IMG/VR virus record: IMGVR_UViG_3300021364_000001
Coordinates: 1 to 64,000 of that record
Length of the DNA: 64,000 nucleotides
Source: a virus
Strand: one strand, 5' to 3'
Position 1 is the first letter of the stretch. Every line of letters begins with the position of its first letter. Positions 42,571 through 51,800 of the stretch are shown here, piece by piece. The position numbers and the translations under genes are program-made. The notes under the pieces are model-generated. The model did not search any database. It saw only the letters and a program-made list of their open reading frames with translations, and had not been told where the DNA came from.

Positions 42571-42830
42571 ACGTCTTGATAGTTCTCAATAAGATGAGAC
42601 ATCTCAAAGAGAACTGGATGCATTTCCTCAGCAATCAGATAGTCAGACCATCTATATAGGTCTTCCATCTTTATGTGAGGATTGGTGTTTGCTTGTGCAA
42701 TAACGTCTCCATCATGGGGATCAAACCCTTCATCCTCAAAGGTGAAGGGCAGTCCATTGATCATAAAGACATTAACTATACATTCACATGAATCAAGATA
42801 ACAAAAAGCGTTAGTTACTTTGTACTTCAT
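42561..42830 (-). CDS. Hypothetical protein overlapping tRNA-Thr
   Basis: 89 residues (MKYKVTNAFCYLDSCECIVN, then PHIKMEDLYRWSDYLIAEEM). No family recognised. Its last three codons and stop (TAG) lie in the acceptor stem and position 8-10 region of tRNA-Thr, so tRNA processing would cut the message here. It overlaps the gene before it by 20 nt. Confidence 0.62.
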   Translation of the reverse strand: MKYKVTNAFCYLDSCECIVNVFMINGLPFTFEDEGFDPHDGDVIAQANTNPHIKMEDLYRWSDYLIAEEMHPVLFEMSHLIENYQDVPD

Positions 42831-42981
42831 GTGCTTCCTCTTCCATCAACTTGGCGATACGATGCTCAATACTTGCTAATGCTTGTTTGACTGTATCTGC
42901 CTTGTTACTATGTAGTGTGGAACCGTCTTCGTATGCAAGAAGTGTATAGTGCCATTGGCAATCGATGTCACTATACCACAT
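42811..42981 (-). CDS. Small hypothetical protein beside the antitoxin-like gene
   Basis: 56 residues from ATG 42981 (MWYSDIDCQWHYTLLAYEDG onward, ending in a charged helix). It begins 7 nt after the Phd-like gene ends, the place where a toxin would be expected, but it shows no resemblance to Doc, YoeB or RelE toxins. An in-frame start at 43107 would lie inside the Phd-like gene and is rejected. Confidence 0.55.
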   Translation of the reverse strand: MWYSDIDCQWHYTLLAYEDGSTLHSNKADTVKQALASIEHRIAKLMEEEAHEVQSN

Positions 42982-42988
42982 CTTTATG

Positions 42989-43270
42989 TCAAGATTCAAG
43001 TTCCTTCTGCATGGTGCTAAGTTCCTCGTTGACATACTGTCGTACTCCTGCTGGATCGGGTTGCCACCCCTCTGGCATAGGGAGGGGTGGGTTATTAGCA
43101 GTCTCAATTACAGAGAGTGCCTTTTCATAATCAGGAACGGGAACCATTAGAACTGATGGTTTCCCCTCCTGAGTGATCTTAATTGTATGACCCCTCTCAC
43201 ATAGCGTCAAGCAGAAATCGAAATTCTCCTCAATTTCTTCCAATTTGACTTCGATGATCTGTGCGTTCAT
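42989..43270 (-). CDS. Phd/YefM-like antitoxin-fold protein
   Basis: 93 residues. The N-terminal half (VKLEEIEENFDFCLTLCERG followed by HTIKITQEGKPSVLMVPVPDYE) has the Phd/YefM layout: a beta-alpha-alpha DNA-binding unit and the ITxxGKPxxxLVPxxDYE edge. The C-terminus (PPLPMPEGWQPDPAGVRQYV) is not typical of the family and could bind a partner. It lies in a string of small genes between the hub and the tRNAs. No toxin is evident, so it may be a regulator or counter a host toxin. Confidence 0.68.
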   Translation of the reverse strand: MNAQIIEVKLEEIEENFDFCLTLCERGHTIKITQEGKPSVLMVPVPDYEKALSVIETANNPPLPMPEGWQPDPAGVRQYVNEELSTMQKELES

Positions 43271-43271
43271 A

Positions 43272-43466
43272 TCAGTTGAAAATATAGGTACGGTCCTCAG
43301 AGTCTAGTTTTTCTTGGAGGAAGGAACTGATGGTAGCAAAACCCTCAGCACCGTCTTCATTCCACTCGAACTGAACAGACTCTTGATAACCACAGTCATC
43401 TTCAATAACGATCTTACGCTCGTTGAAGTGAATGTAGGCGTGGTTGACGAAGTTAGGAGACATCAT
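43272..43466 (-). CDS. Small hypothetical protein after gp5
   Basis: 64 residues from ATG 43466, coupled to the gp5 stop by TAATG. MMSPNFVNHAYIHFNERKIV onward is a small beta-sheet domain with an acidic centre (QFEWNEDGAEGFATISSFLQ). No family known. Confidence 0.6.
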   Translation of the reverse strand: MMSPNFVNHAYIHFNERKIVIEDDCGYQESVQFEWNEDGAEGFATISSFLQEKLDSEDRTYIFN

Positions 43467-46093
43467 TAGTTGAGCATGACAGGGAGACCATAGATTTGGG
43501 TGGGACCAAGGGCACACCCAAAGGCAGCAAGACCAGTACCGCATCCCATAGAGAGCAGACCGCTTGTCACCTGATTAACAATAGCACCGCTACCCGAGGT
43601 TACGATCTCACCTATGCCACCTGTTGGAGTGGCCACCAGTGTCATGTGTGCGCCAGCGTTGGATCCAGTCACAATGTCTGCCATACCGCAGGCAGTGGAG
43701 GTTCCGAGTGCCATACGAACATGCATGGAGGGAGAGGACGACACGGGTACGTCCATCGTAATGTCAACGATGGAACCATTAACCAGACTATATGAACCAG
43801 TGAACACTGGCATGGTCTGGAAAATTGCGATTACATCCATCCTACCACATGCCAGGAAAGATGTGATCCAGGATGCTTCGTTGACGATCTCACCAGTTGC
43901 TTTGTTGGTGATAGCAGTAGCAGAGGTGTGGACATCAGGGGCGTCGAGAGTAATACCCGAAACACCATTCATCTTCACTTGGTTACCTTGAATGGTAACG
44001 TCACCTTTGTAAGCAATAGCGTGGTCACCTGCCTTGGTTTGGAAGGACTTTGCTTCTTTCTCCCCTGCTTGGAGATTAACGTTCTTAGATGCACTGTTGA
44101 AAGACTTGAATGCACCTTGAACTGCTTTCAATGCAGACTCACCACCTTGTTGGAAGTCAGACTCTGCTTGCTTAGTCCACTGGTTGTCATCTTGGTTCAG
44201 AGCATTATCGCCCTTACCGCTTGCACCAGCGCCAGCACCATTACCTGTGTTCTCGTTGAAGGATCCGTTCACTTCCAGGTGGAAGTCACCCATCACTTTG
44301 AGATAGTAGTCACCTTCAATCGTATGAACCAGGTTGTTCTTGACGTTCTGAATCAAGTCGCGACCAAAGATCGCAGTCTCATTACTAGGAACGTTCTTGT
44401 GGACGTTACCCTTCTTATCTTCAAAGGTAGTAACACCACCAGGACCAGAACGGATGCGCTTCTCCTTCCCAGGTGTAGCGTCATCAATATCTCTGGCACC
44501 ATTCAAGAACAGTTTAGTTTCCATGGCATAGGTGTTGATGCCTTGGAAGAATGAATCAAAGTAATTACCCCCTGTCCCTTCTTCACCAAAGTCGGAACAG
44601 TCGTCACTAGTGTTACCACCAGGACCAGCGAGGGCATCACCAGGATTAGAACATTCGGTGGTCCCCAATAGTGGTAACCACCCTGTCGCTTTCGGTTTTC
44701 GTGCGCTCCTTCCACAATCAATGAACGATGCAATGAGACTCACGATCATTGCAATGATGTTCAGAACGTTAGAGAAGTTAGCAAGAACACTGAAATCAAT
44801 TTGCATCAACTTCTGCAAAGAAGTAGTGATCGAAGAAAGTTGATCGATCGTATTGATTGCAGAGATGATGGTGTTGAAGACCTTAGAGATCTGTTTGAGA
44901 ACCTTACAGATCGCTTTCTGAATACCACCGATTGCCTTGGTGACATAATCAGTGATCATCTTAAAGACTTGGTTGATCGCATTGGTAACCAAGTCCATTA
45001 TCTGGTCAACAAAACTTCCTAAGAAGTCCATTATATTTCCTATGGCATCGAGGAAACCAGGAACAGGTTGACAGAAAATGTCCTGAATGATCTGTTTGAT
45101 GATACTGATGATGGTAGTAACCACCGCCAGAGGAATGATACTAGCAAGTACGTTGACGAAAGCATCGATTGCTTGTCTCAACTGCTGAGCAAGAAGTTCC
45201 TTCAATGGTGCAACCATTGCAGTAACACCATTGGTAACATAGTTAGCGATATTACCAATTTGTTTGAGGATCTGGTTACCAGACTGAGCATGACCACTGA
45301 TAGTAGACACCAAACTACCACCAGAACCCACACCCAAAGAACCGATTTGAGTGCCCAATTCAGTGAGCATTCTCTTCAAGTCCTTGGTGAATCCACCAGA
45401 AGCACCACCAGTTTGTAGAGGACCACTAGTGCCATCAGCAATGCCACCTTCCATAGAAGGGACACCGATCGGGTTTGTATACACGTTGAACGGGTTCTCA
45501 ACTTCCGCTCTACTGATAGCACCACGGGTTTGCTCTTCACCACCCTCAGGACCACCAGGTGTTGCACCCTGACTCTTTACGAATGGAGCACCACCTTCAA
45601 CGTTCTGACCTGTGACTGCTTGACGCTGTGGAGATTGGAAAGCATACTCATCTTTCTCTGCCTCAGTAGAGTCAGCGATGGTCGTTCTGGACACATCAAT
45701 GTCACTACCTTCACTACCTTCTGATCCACCACCTTGTCCAGACTTCTTCTTGAATCCACGGAAGGCACCCATGACACATGGGAGTTGACCTTCATCACCA
45801 TCCATGAAGAAACCCATGACGAATGCACCCACTTGCAATTCACAAGTAGAACCAGCATTCTTGATCTGAGGTTTATCAGTAGGCAGCAAAACAGTTGCCC
45901 AAGGAAGTGCATCCGTAGGGAGATCTTCCAAATAAGAAGAAGAACCATCCTCTCCTACTTTCCCTTTCTGGTGCCAACCTACGATACGTACTTTGACACG
46001 ACCCAAGGAAGCAGGATCTTCTACGCTTTCAACTTCACCGACCCACCAGTTGAATCCATCTCTTCCAGCAAAATCAGTCTTCGTTCCTAACAT
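43466..46093 (-). CDS. 5: Baseplate hub and spike protein gp5, lysozyme domain absent
   Basis: 875 residues. Residues 1-115 are the gp5/VgrG OB-fold (FNWWVGEVESVEDPASLGRV, then QVGAFVMGFFMDGDEGQLP). Around residue 610, VHTIEGDYYLKVMGDFHLEV marks the start of the spike beta-helix. Instead of the T4 lysozyme domain, residues 235-465 are a long hydrophobic/amphipathic helical region (IIKQIIQDIFCQPVPGFLDA). The last 130 residues form a Gly/Cys/Met-rich end (MGCGTGLAAFGCALGPTQIY), which may replace part of the needle tip. In T4 gp5 pierces the outer membrane and digests peptidoglycan; digestion here seems moved to other hub proteins. Confidence 0.8.
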   Translation of the reverse strand: MLGTKTDFAGRDGFNWWVGEVESVEDPASLGRVKVRIVGWHQKGKVGEDGSSSYLEDLPTDALPWATVLLPTDKPQIKNAGSTCELQVGAFVMGFFMDGDEGQLPCVMGAFRGFKKKSGQGGGSEGSEGSDIDVSRTTIADSTEAEKDEYAFQSPQRQAVTGQNVEGGAPFVKSQGATPGGPEGGEEQTRGAISRAEVENPFNVYTNPIGVPSMEGGIADGTSGPLQTGGASGGFTKDLKRMLTELGTQIGSLGVGSGGSLVSTISGHAQSGNQILKQIGNIANYVTNGVTAMVAPLKELLAQQLRQAIDAFVNVLASIIPLAVVTTIISIIKQIIQDIFCQPVPGFLDAIGNIMDFLGSFVDQIMDLVTNAINQVFKMITDYVTKAIGGIQKAICKVLKQISKVFNTIISAINTIDQLSSITTSLQKLMQIDFSVLANFSNVLNIIAMIVSLIASFIDCGRSARKPKATGWLPLLGTTECSNPGDALAGPGGNTSDDCSDFGEEGTGGNYFDSFFQGINTYAMETKLFLNGARDIDDATPGKEKRIRSGPGGVTTFEDKKGNVHKNVPSNETAIFGRDLIQNVKNNLVHTIEGDYYLKVMGDFHLEVNGSFNENTGNGAGAGASGKGDNALNQDDNQWTKQAESDFQQGGESALKAVQGAFKSFNSASKNVNLQAGEKEAKSFQTKAGDHAIAYKGDVTIQGNQVKMNGVSGITLDAPDVHTSATAITNKATGEIVNEASWITSFLACGRMDVIAIFQTMPVFTGSYSLVNGSIVDITMDVPVSSSPSMHVRMALGTSTACGMADIVTGSNAGAHMTLVATPTGGIGEIVTSGSGAIVNQVTSGLLSMGCGTGLAAFGCALGPTQIYGLPVMLN

Positions 46094-46583
46094 TATCAGT
46101 AAGTGTATAGTCTAAGGTCCTGGCATTATTTAGACGCACAAACTCAAACATTCCTTCTTCGGGTAGTTTGCCCCATGCGAATTTGCCTGTTTCGGCATCA
46201 TACCCAGTATCCAAAGACTTATATATTTGTCCATTGAACTGGACTTCGCTTACTACTTTGGTGTTCCTGAGAATACAATCACCATCTAACTCACCGAACC
46301 ACCATCCATCAAAGTAACCGAATTTCCAAGAACAACTTGGTTCGTTGGTGAGTAAGTTGGTTGATTGAGTGAAGACAGTTACATCATTCTCGTATGTGAG
46401 ATCCACTTGAAAGTGGCGATAGGGGTTGTCTTCACCTTGGTAATTATACCAGGACTTCATTTCTAGTGTCAAGGGTGCAACTTTCGTATACAGAATGTTG
46501 ATCGTTGGCCACTTAGTTGGGTTTGATTGTGCTTGTTTCTTATTGAGGTAATGCCCCAATATCATCCTCTCAAATAAGGTCAT
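46074..46583 (-). CDS. cpeT: CpeT-like phycobilin lyase
   Basis: 169 residues. NKKQAQSNPTKWPTINILYT (14-33), DNPYRHFQVDL (52-62), GDCILRN (101-107), DTGYDAETGKFAWGK (125-139) and GMFEFVR (144-150) follow the CpeT/CpcT pattern. These lyases attach phycoerythrobilin or phycocyanobilin to phycobiliproteins of the light-harvesting antenna. Cyanophages carry shortened CpeT proteins presumed to change antenna pigments during infection. It overlaps the prolyl-hydroxylase-like gene by 14 nt and gp5 by 20 nt, so it is inserted into the baseplate hub locus. Confidence 0.8.
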   Translation of the reverse strand: MTLFERMILGHYLNKKQAQSNPTKWPTINILYTKVAPLTLEMKSWYNYQGEDNPYRHFQVDLTYENDVTVFTQSTNLLTNEPSCSWKFGYFDGWWFGELDGDCILRNTKVVSEVQFNGQIYKSLDTGYDAETGKFAWGKLPEEGMFEFVRLNNARTLDYTLTDNVRNED

Positions 46584-47148
46584 ACCATCCAGTCACAATA
46601 GTCTTCTCTTCATTGGGTGCTGGCAGACCTTTGTGCATATGTGTCCAGTCTGCTGGCCATATTAAGGTCAATCCTTTGACAGGTTTCACCTTACATTGCT
46701 GTGTCTCAAAGTATGTCTCTCCACCTTCTTCTACATCATTTAGATAAGTCATCCATGCCATGATTCTATTGGCACATTGTGGATGACCACTTCCTCTCTC
46801 ACAGTGTAATTTCTTAAACCCTCCGTTGGGAGGATACCATTGAATGTTGAAATCTTCTAGAAGATCCCACTTCATGGTTTTAAGTTGAGGATAAAAGTTG
46901 CAATATAACTTAGTAACTTCTGCTAGTTGATCAATAAAGTCAACAATCCTCCTGTCCTTGATATACCGAGGTATTGTCAAGTCTATGGAATCCTTAATAT
47001 CCTTGTCGATCCCGTTGCCATGGTGTCCTGGTTCCTTATCTAAGTAATCGCATGTATTGAAAAAGTCAATCACCCCATCACAGACTTCTGGACTTATCTT
47101 CCCACCACCGATAAAACTATACGGTGCATCTATATCTAAGTAATCCAT
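46570..47148 (-). CDS. Prolyl-4-hydroxylase-like 2OG oxygenase, no. 12 (H-x-E)
   Basis: 192 residues. KKLHCERGSGHPQCANRIMA with H115 and E117, then MTYLNDVEEGGETYFE (strands of the P4Hc fold), IWPADWTHMHKGLP (H170 or H172) and EKTIVTGW (K183 in the 2OG position). The first motif is H-x-E instead of H-x-D. Family members hydroxylate proline or other side chains; substrate unknown. It is read from a perfect consensus sigma-70 promoter, so unlike most oxygenases here it is likely made early. Confidence 0.82.
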   Translation of the reverse strand: MDYLDIDAPYSFIGGGKISPEVCDGVIDFFNTCDYLDKEPGHHGNGIDKDIKDSIDLTIPRYIKDRRIVDFIDQLAEVTKLYCNFYPQLKTMKWDLLEDFNIQWYPPNGGFKKLHCERGSGHPQCANRIMAWMTYLNDVEEGGETYFETQQCKVKPVKGLTLIWPADWTHMHKGLPAPNEEKTIVTGWYDLI

Positions 47149-47189
47149 AAAGCCTCAAAGAACCCTGTCTCTCAACCCTGACAGTGTTG

Positions 47190-47218
47190 ATTATAATGAT
47201 TTATTCAGTGGTTGTCAA
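47190..47218 (-). promoter_or_regulatory. Perfect sigma-70 promoter TTGACA-17-TATAAT
   Basis: Minus-strand TTGACA (47213-47218), 17-nt spacer, TATAAT (47190-47195): full consensus in both boxes. The -35 covers the CP12 stop codon and the -10 lies 42 nt before the P4H-like ATG. Confidence 0.8.
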
Positions 47219-47427
47219 CAATCGTAGATTCTGCACTCGTCAGACTCAGGGTTCTGATCGCAGTACATCTCGAACGCAGTCGGATCGTGTCCGTCACCTG
47301 GGTGTCCTTGCTTCCATTGAGCGAGATCACTCAGTTCTGCCTCCAAGTGGCGGCGACGTTGTGCGGAAATGTTTGGATTATTCAGTTCGTCAACATCCGA
47401 TTGGATGTGCTTATCAATGTTTTCCAT
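47215..47427 (-). CDS. cp12: CP12-like Calvin-cycle inhibitor
   Basis: 70 residues. The C-terminus MYCDQNPESDECRIYDC (C56, C65) is the conserved GAPDH-binding loop of CP12, which closes by a disulfide in the dark and holds GAPDH and phosphoribulokinase inactive. The N-terminal part (SAQRRRHLEAELSDLAQWKQ) is helical as in phage CP12, without a clear AWD-VEEL core. An extra terminal Cys (C70) is unusual. Cyanophage CP12 is thought to shift host carbon flow toward the pentose phosphate pathway and nucleotide synthesis. It lies between gp27-like and the P4H-like gene. Confidence 0.82.
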   Translation of the reverse strand: MENIDKHIQSDVDELNNPNISAQRRRHLEAELSDLAQWKQGHPGDGHDPTAFEMYCDQNPESDECRIYDC

Positions 47428-47441
47428 TTAATACTAGTGTG

Positions 47442-47461
47442 ATAGTATGATACTATTTATT
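47442..47461 (-). promoter_or_regulatory. Palindromic operator candidate and late box upstream of CP12
   Basis: A perfect 7-bp-arm palindrome, ATAGTAT-G-ATACTAT (47442-47456), abuts and partly overlaps AATAAATA (47454-47461) on the minus strand. It lies 15 nt before the CP12 ATG. Confidence 0.5.
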
Positions 47462-48875
47462 TGCCTTTGTTCTGGGGACTCACAGGAAGACTATCGCGGC
47501 ACAAGTAGAGTTCAGTCGTCATACCATTTTGATTGTAGACGTGCTTGACACCTTTGATAAGATATTTACCTGAGAACTGTCTGTCCTTACCCAGTTTGTT
47601 CTTGTTCTTCTGGATCGATTCTGGAATGACTACCTTGATCACGCCACCTGCATACACTGCTGTGTTACCTGGTACAGTAATCGTGAGCGTGTGGGTATTC
47701 AGCAGGAACCATCTCTGGTTAGCGTATGATGCTGCCACCAAAATACTGGCGCTCTCTTCTTCTGCACCACCGTCAGGTGAATTGGGTGCTTGCTGTGTCA
47801 ACTTGGGCAGAATCTTCAACTTAGTTCTAGTAGGGAACTCAGTCTCAAACTCCTCAGTAACCTTATCATCATATGGGAATCCCTTCTCCAAGGTAGATGC
47901 CTTATCGAAGATACTTCTCAGTCTGTTGACAACAGGACCAGTAACTGTACCTTCTGGTTTGCTATCACCTGTCGTTGCACTCGCTACTGGTAGTGAACTG
48001 GATGTAGGTGCTGCCATGACAACACCAAAGGTTGCTGTCTGATACACACCCTGTCTCAGTTTTTCCAGTTGGTTTGCTCTGTCTGGGTACTTGATATTTT
48101 CGATCTTGAACATGTTCAGAACAGGATCATCATCGTTGACGTTCTTCTGTCCATACTTGTACTCAGCGATGACACCCCCTTCACAGAGTAGATCGATAGA
48201 CTTGAAGTGGTATCCATTCTTGTTTTGGTAGAACACAAAACCAGACTGTCTCTTACCGATGTTACCTTTCTGCTTCTTACCCCCACCTTTTCCTTTGGTT
48301 CCTTTACCAGGAGAAGTTCTACTTACCTTATCTGTAAGATATGATATACAGTCAACAGGTCTCCAATTAGGAGAGATCACATTCATCTTAGTGTAAGGTT
48401 CAATCTCAATATCCTTCTTAGATACTCCGAGATGATCCTTCAACATTCTCTCTACAACATCATTCTTACCATTCTTTGCACCAAACAGACCGAAGGCACG
48501 GTTTGCTTCGTTCTTATACATCTCAGGAGCACCAAAGTGCAAGATATACATCTTGGCACGTTCACTCTTGATGACACTACCAATCTTATACATCTGCAAC
48601 GTTGCTTTGATCTTACCATCCTTGGCAGACTTTTTGCTGTCACCTTGACTAGCAAAGGTTTCAAACTCGATGTCTAACTTCTCAGTTCCATATAGTCTGG
48701 CGTCCAAGTCAGTAGAATCCAAGATCGCCATATCTAATCTGACGAATGGGGAATCAATAGACTCAAACCATGAGAACTCAGAGATGACACCTTTGATGTC
48801 CAGTTTCTCATCTTTGTCTCCACCTTTGAGGTGAAGATCTGCCTTGATTAGTTTATATGCTTTGGAATCTGCCAT
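47457..48875 (-). CDS. Baseplate hub protein, gp27-like
   Basis: 472 residues (T4 gp27 has 391). The N-terminus (DLHLKGGDKDEKLDIKGVIS followed by EFSWFESIDSPFVRLDMAIL) has the gp27/VgrG hub layout, in which a trimer forms the ring under the tail tube and above the gp5 spike. A Gly/Lys-rich loop lies near residue 195 (PGKGTKGKGGGKKQKGNIG). It is directly downstream of the two tape-measure-like genes (stop/start shared) and upstream of gp5, matching the hub order. Sequence identity to T4 is not judged. Confidence 0.72.
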   Translation of the reverse strand: MADSKAYKLIKADLHLKGGDKDEKLDIKGVISEFSWFESIDSPFVRLDMAILDSTDLDARLYGTEKLDIEFETFASQGDSKKSAKDGKIKATLQMYKIGSVIKSERAKMYILHFGAPEMYKNEANRAFGLFGAKNGKNDVVERMLKDHLGVSKKDIEIEPYTKMNVISPNWRPVDCISYLTDKVSRTSPGKGTKGKGGGKKQKGNIGKRQSGFVFYQNKNGYHFKSIDLLCEGGVIAEYKYGQKNVNDDDPVLNMFKIENIKYPDRANQLEKLRQGVYQTATFGVVMAAPTSSSLPVASATTGDSKPEGTVTGPVVNRLRSIFDKASTLEKGFPYDDKVTEEFETEFPTRTKLKILPKLTQQAPNSPDGGAEEESASILVAASYANQRWFLLNTHTLTITVPGNTAVYAGGVIKVVIPESIQKNKNKLGKDRQFSGKYLIKGVKHVYNQNGMTTELYLCRDSLPVSPQNKGK

Positions 48876-51800
48876 TACGCGATACTAACTGGTTCTGCAA
48901 AGATCTCGGCGGTGAGACCGAATCTGGGTCTAGCATATGCATTCGCTGGAATCTCATATGGTCCAGAAGCAGGCATGTCTACTTCTGCTGCCACCTGCTG
49001 TGGTGGAGATGAGTTACCACCAGCAGCAGGGAGTTGTGTACTAGTTAGGCTTACATTCTCACCCGCCTCTGCCTTTGCTTCATCTTCTGCTTTCTGCTTT
49101 GCAGCAAGTTGGTCACCACTCCTGGGTCTGAGGTCAGACTCATCGATACCTGCTGCCAGACCACCAGACGGTGTTCCACTACCCATCTCCTGAGCATCCT
49201 GAACATACTTTTTAAGGATGTCCATCTTGCCCATGAGTGCTTCCATAGGATTCTTTTTCTTCTCACCATGTGCTGTTTCCTCACCAGTTACAGGATCAAC
49301 TGAGACACCACCAGTGTTTGCAGATACTTGGGTATCGGTAGCAGTTCCCTGAGCAGTAGGACCATCACCCTCATAGTCACCCCATCCCATGCCGTCAAAG
49401 ATTCTCAACTTACCATCTTTGTTGACAATATCACCAGTCGCATACTTCTTATTAGGATCAAACTTAGGATAACCACCACCACTTAATGCTTTCAGCATCT
49501 CATCAACACCAATGTGAGCAGCATTGCTACCCACACCTGCATAATATGACTCACCTTTCTTGACCGCTCTGCTGTGACCCTGCATATCCTTAGGTACAGG
49601 AACTGCTGCCCAGACCTTAGCGAGTCTGATCATTGCTTCCTGAGGATTGTCTTTCATCATTCCAGGTGTCACACCTGCCTGTCCTTTCTCGATCAGGTGA
49701 ACAGCAATCTTCGTCTGGTTCTCAGCATTATACTTATCAGTCATCGGATCAAGTCCGACTGCCTTCGCTCTTGCAACCAAGAATCTGGGGAGGTTCTGCC
49801 ACTTACCTACGGCACCTGTTGCCTTCGCAGCAACCTGTGCGATTGTCATGTCTGTTGCACCAGGAAGTGTCGTACCAGGTGCCATGGCATCCCACTTACC
49901 GCGTGACTCTTCTCTTGCAATGAGATCCAAGACAGGAGCATATACACCACCAGATGCATATTTCTTGCCAGACTTACACCAGGGGCAGAATGGACCAGAG
50001 ATGCCTAGGTTGAGGTTACCACCTGTTGCCATTTCTTTGGCATCAGCAGCATAGTCTCCAATAAGTCCAGCATTACCAGTAAAGAATGCTGCCATTTTCT
50101 CGGCAGAAAGATATGAACTAGTAGAGTCAAAAGTATTAGTAGTGCTACCCTCACTACTACCTGACTGGTTGTTAGTATTGGTGGCATTGTTCTTGGTGCT
50201 ACCTTTACTTGCTGCTGCTTTGGCGGGGTTGGGAGATCCTGCATCAGGAGGAACAGGAATCTCTGGCATACCAAGCATCTTTCTTACTTGGTTACGAATG
50301 ATGTGACCACCAGAACCTTTCTCACCATCCTTGGTTAGGTGCCACAAGTCCCAACGTGCGCCATCACCACCCCATGCAGTAGGACCATAGTTGTCATTGC
50401 CAGGCAGTTGTCCATCTTTACCAGATGCTGCCTCAGCATGGGTCATAATGTTCTTGACATTAATATCACTTTCTTTCCAACCACGCTTCTTAGCAATGTC
50501 AGCGATCTCTCCTGACAAAGATGAAATCTGTTTACCAGAAGGCCATACATAATTACCGCCAGATCCTGCCATGGCAGCAACTGCCATACCAATACCTTGA
50601 CCGTTTCTTAGATAAGTGTGTGCAACACCAGATCTCTGGTCATATGGGTGAGCACGATAGATGCTACCATCACCCTGAACAATAGAGTGATACTTACCTG
50701 ACTGTTTGAAGTTACCGCCACCAGCAGTCCAGTGGAGGAAGATCTTACCACCCTGTGCTAGTTTTCTAAGAGATTCCATCCCTGCCAGACGATTCTCTTC
50801 CTGAGAACCATCGCGACGTGGATTCTTGGTGTTAGATAGTTTACCACCCATAGCAAAAGAGGGAAGACTATATCCACCTGCCTTTGCCTGCTGCATTCTC
50901 AGACTGGTCAGACCGTTTCTTCCACCAGAAGTTGCAGGTGTGTTGAACGGAATTACGAATGCATCACCACCAGCGGAGCGTCTGCCTACCCACTCAGTAC
51001 CATGACCAATAAAGGATGTAGATGCACCACCATCTAGTGATACAGGATAACCAGACATAGGTCCAGTAATCCATCCACCACCTGCTGCTTTCTTCTTAAC
51101 CTTACCACCGTCTGCCTTCTCGTCCAGACCCTCATCGGAGAACATGTCACCGCTCATAGGAGCGCCGACCATGCCACCATTCTCTAAGGTTTCATCTAGT
51201 TCTGTCTTGCCTTCCTCTACACCAGGTGCCTTTGCTTTACTACCCAGAGCGATACCAAGTGCTCCGATACCAGCAATGCCCATCAGTGCCCATCCCATGC
51301 CAGATCCTACAAGGAAACTGACAACACCTTTCATCACATTGAAGACTGCCATCCCCATCTTGCTCATAAATCCAAAGACAGCATTCGCTAATCCTTTGGA
51401 TCCAAGACTACCCATCAACTTGAACAGAAGTCCAAGTCCTAGTTTGGCAACAGCAGCAGGTGCAAAGATAAGACCCAGTGCTGTTATGAATTTGAGTATA
51501 CCAAAGACACCTTCAAAACTAAATGGGTTCTCCATGAATGATACGATACCATCCAGACCCATGTTGATCAGGAATCCATAGGTATCCTTCAACCAAGTAC
51601 CAATCGCCTTGATTGCTTCAAGCATCTTCTTAATCTTCTTGATGTTCTCTGGATTAGAGAACCAGTCAAGAATTTCATACAGAACCAAAGTTCTAAACAG
51701 ATTCGAGAATAGAGATGCTAATCCCTTGAAGAATCCAAAGGCACCAGCAGCAACCTTCTTCGACTTCTCACCAAATGTCGATTTCTTATCTCTTTTCCCT

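Noticed and set aside
42811-43270. A complete Phd-toxin operon
   Set aside because: The downstream 56-residue protein has no Doc, RelE or YoeB features; only the antitoxin-like half is supported.
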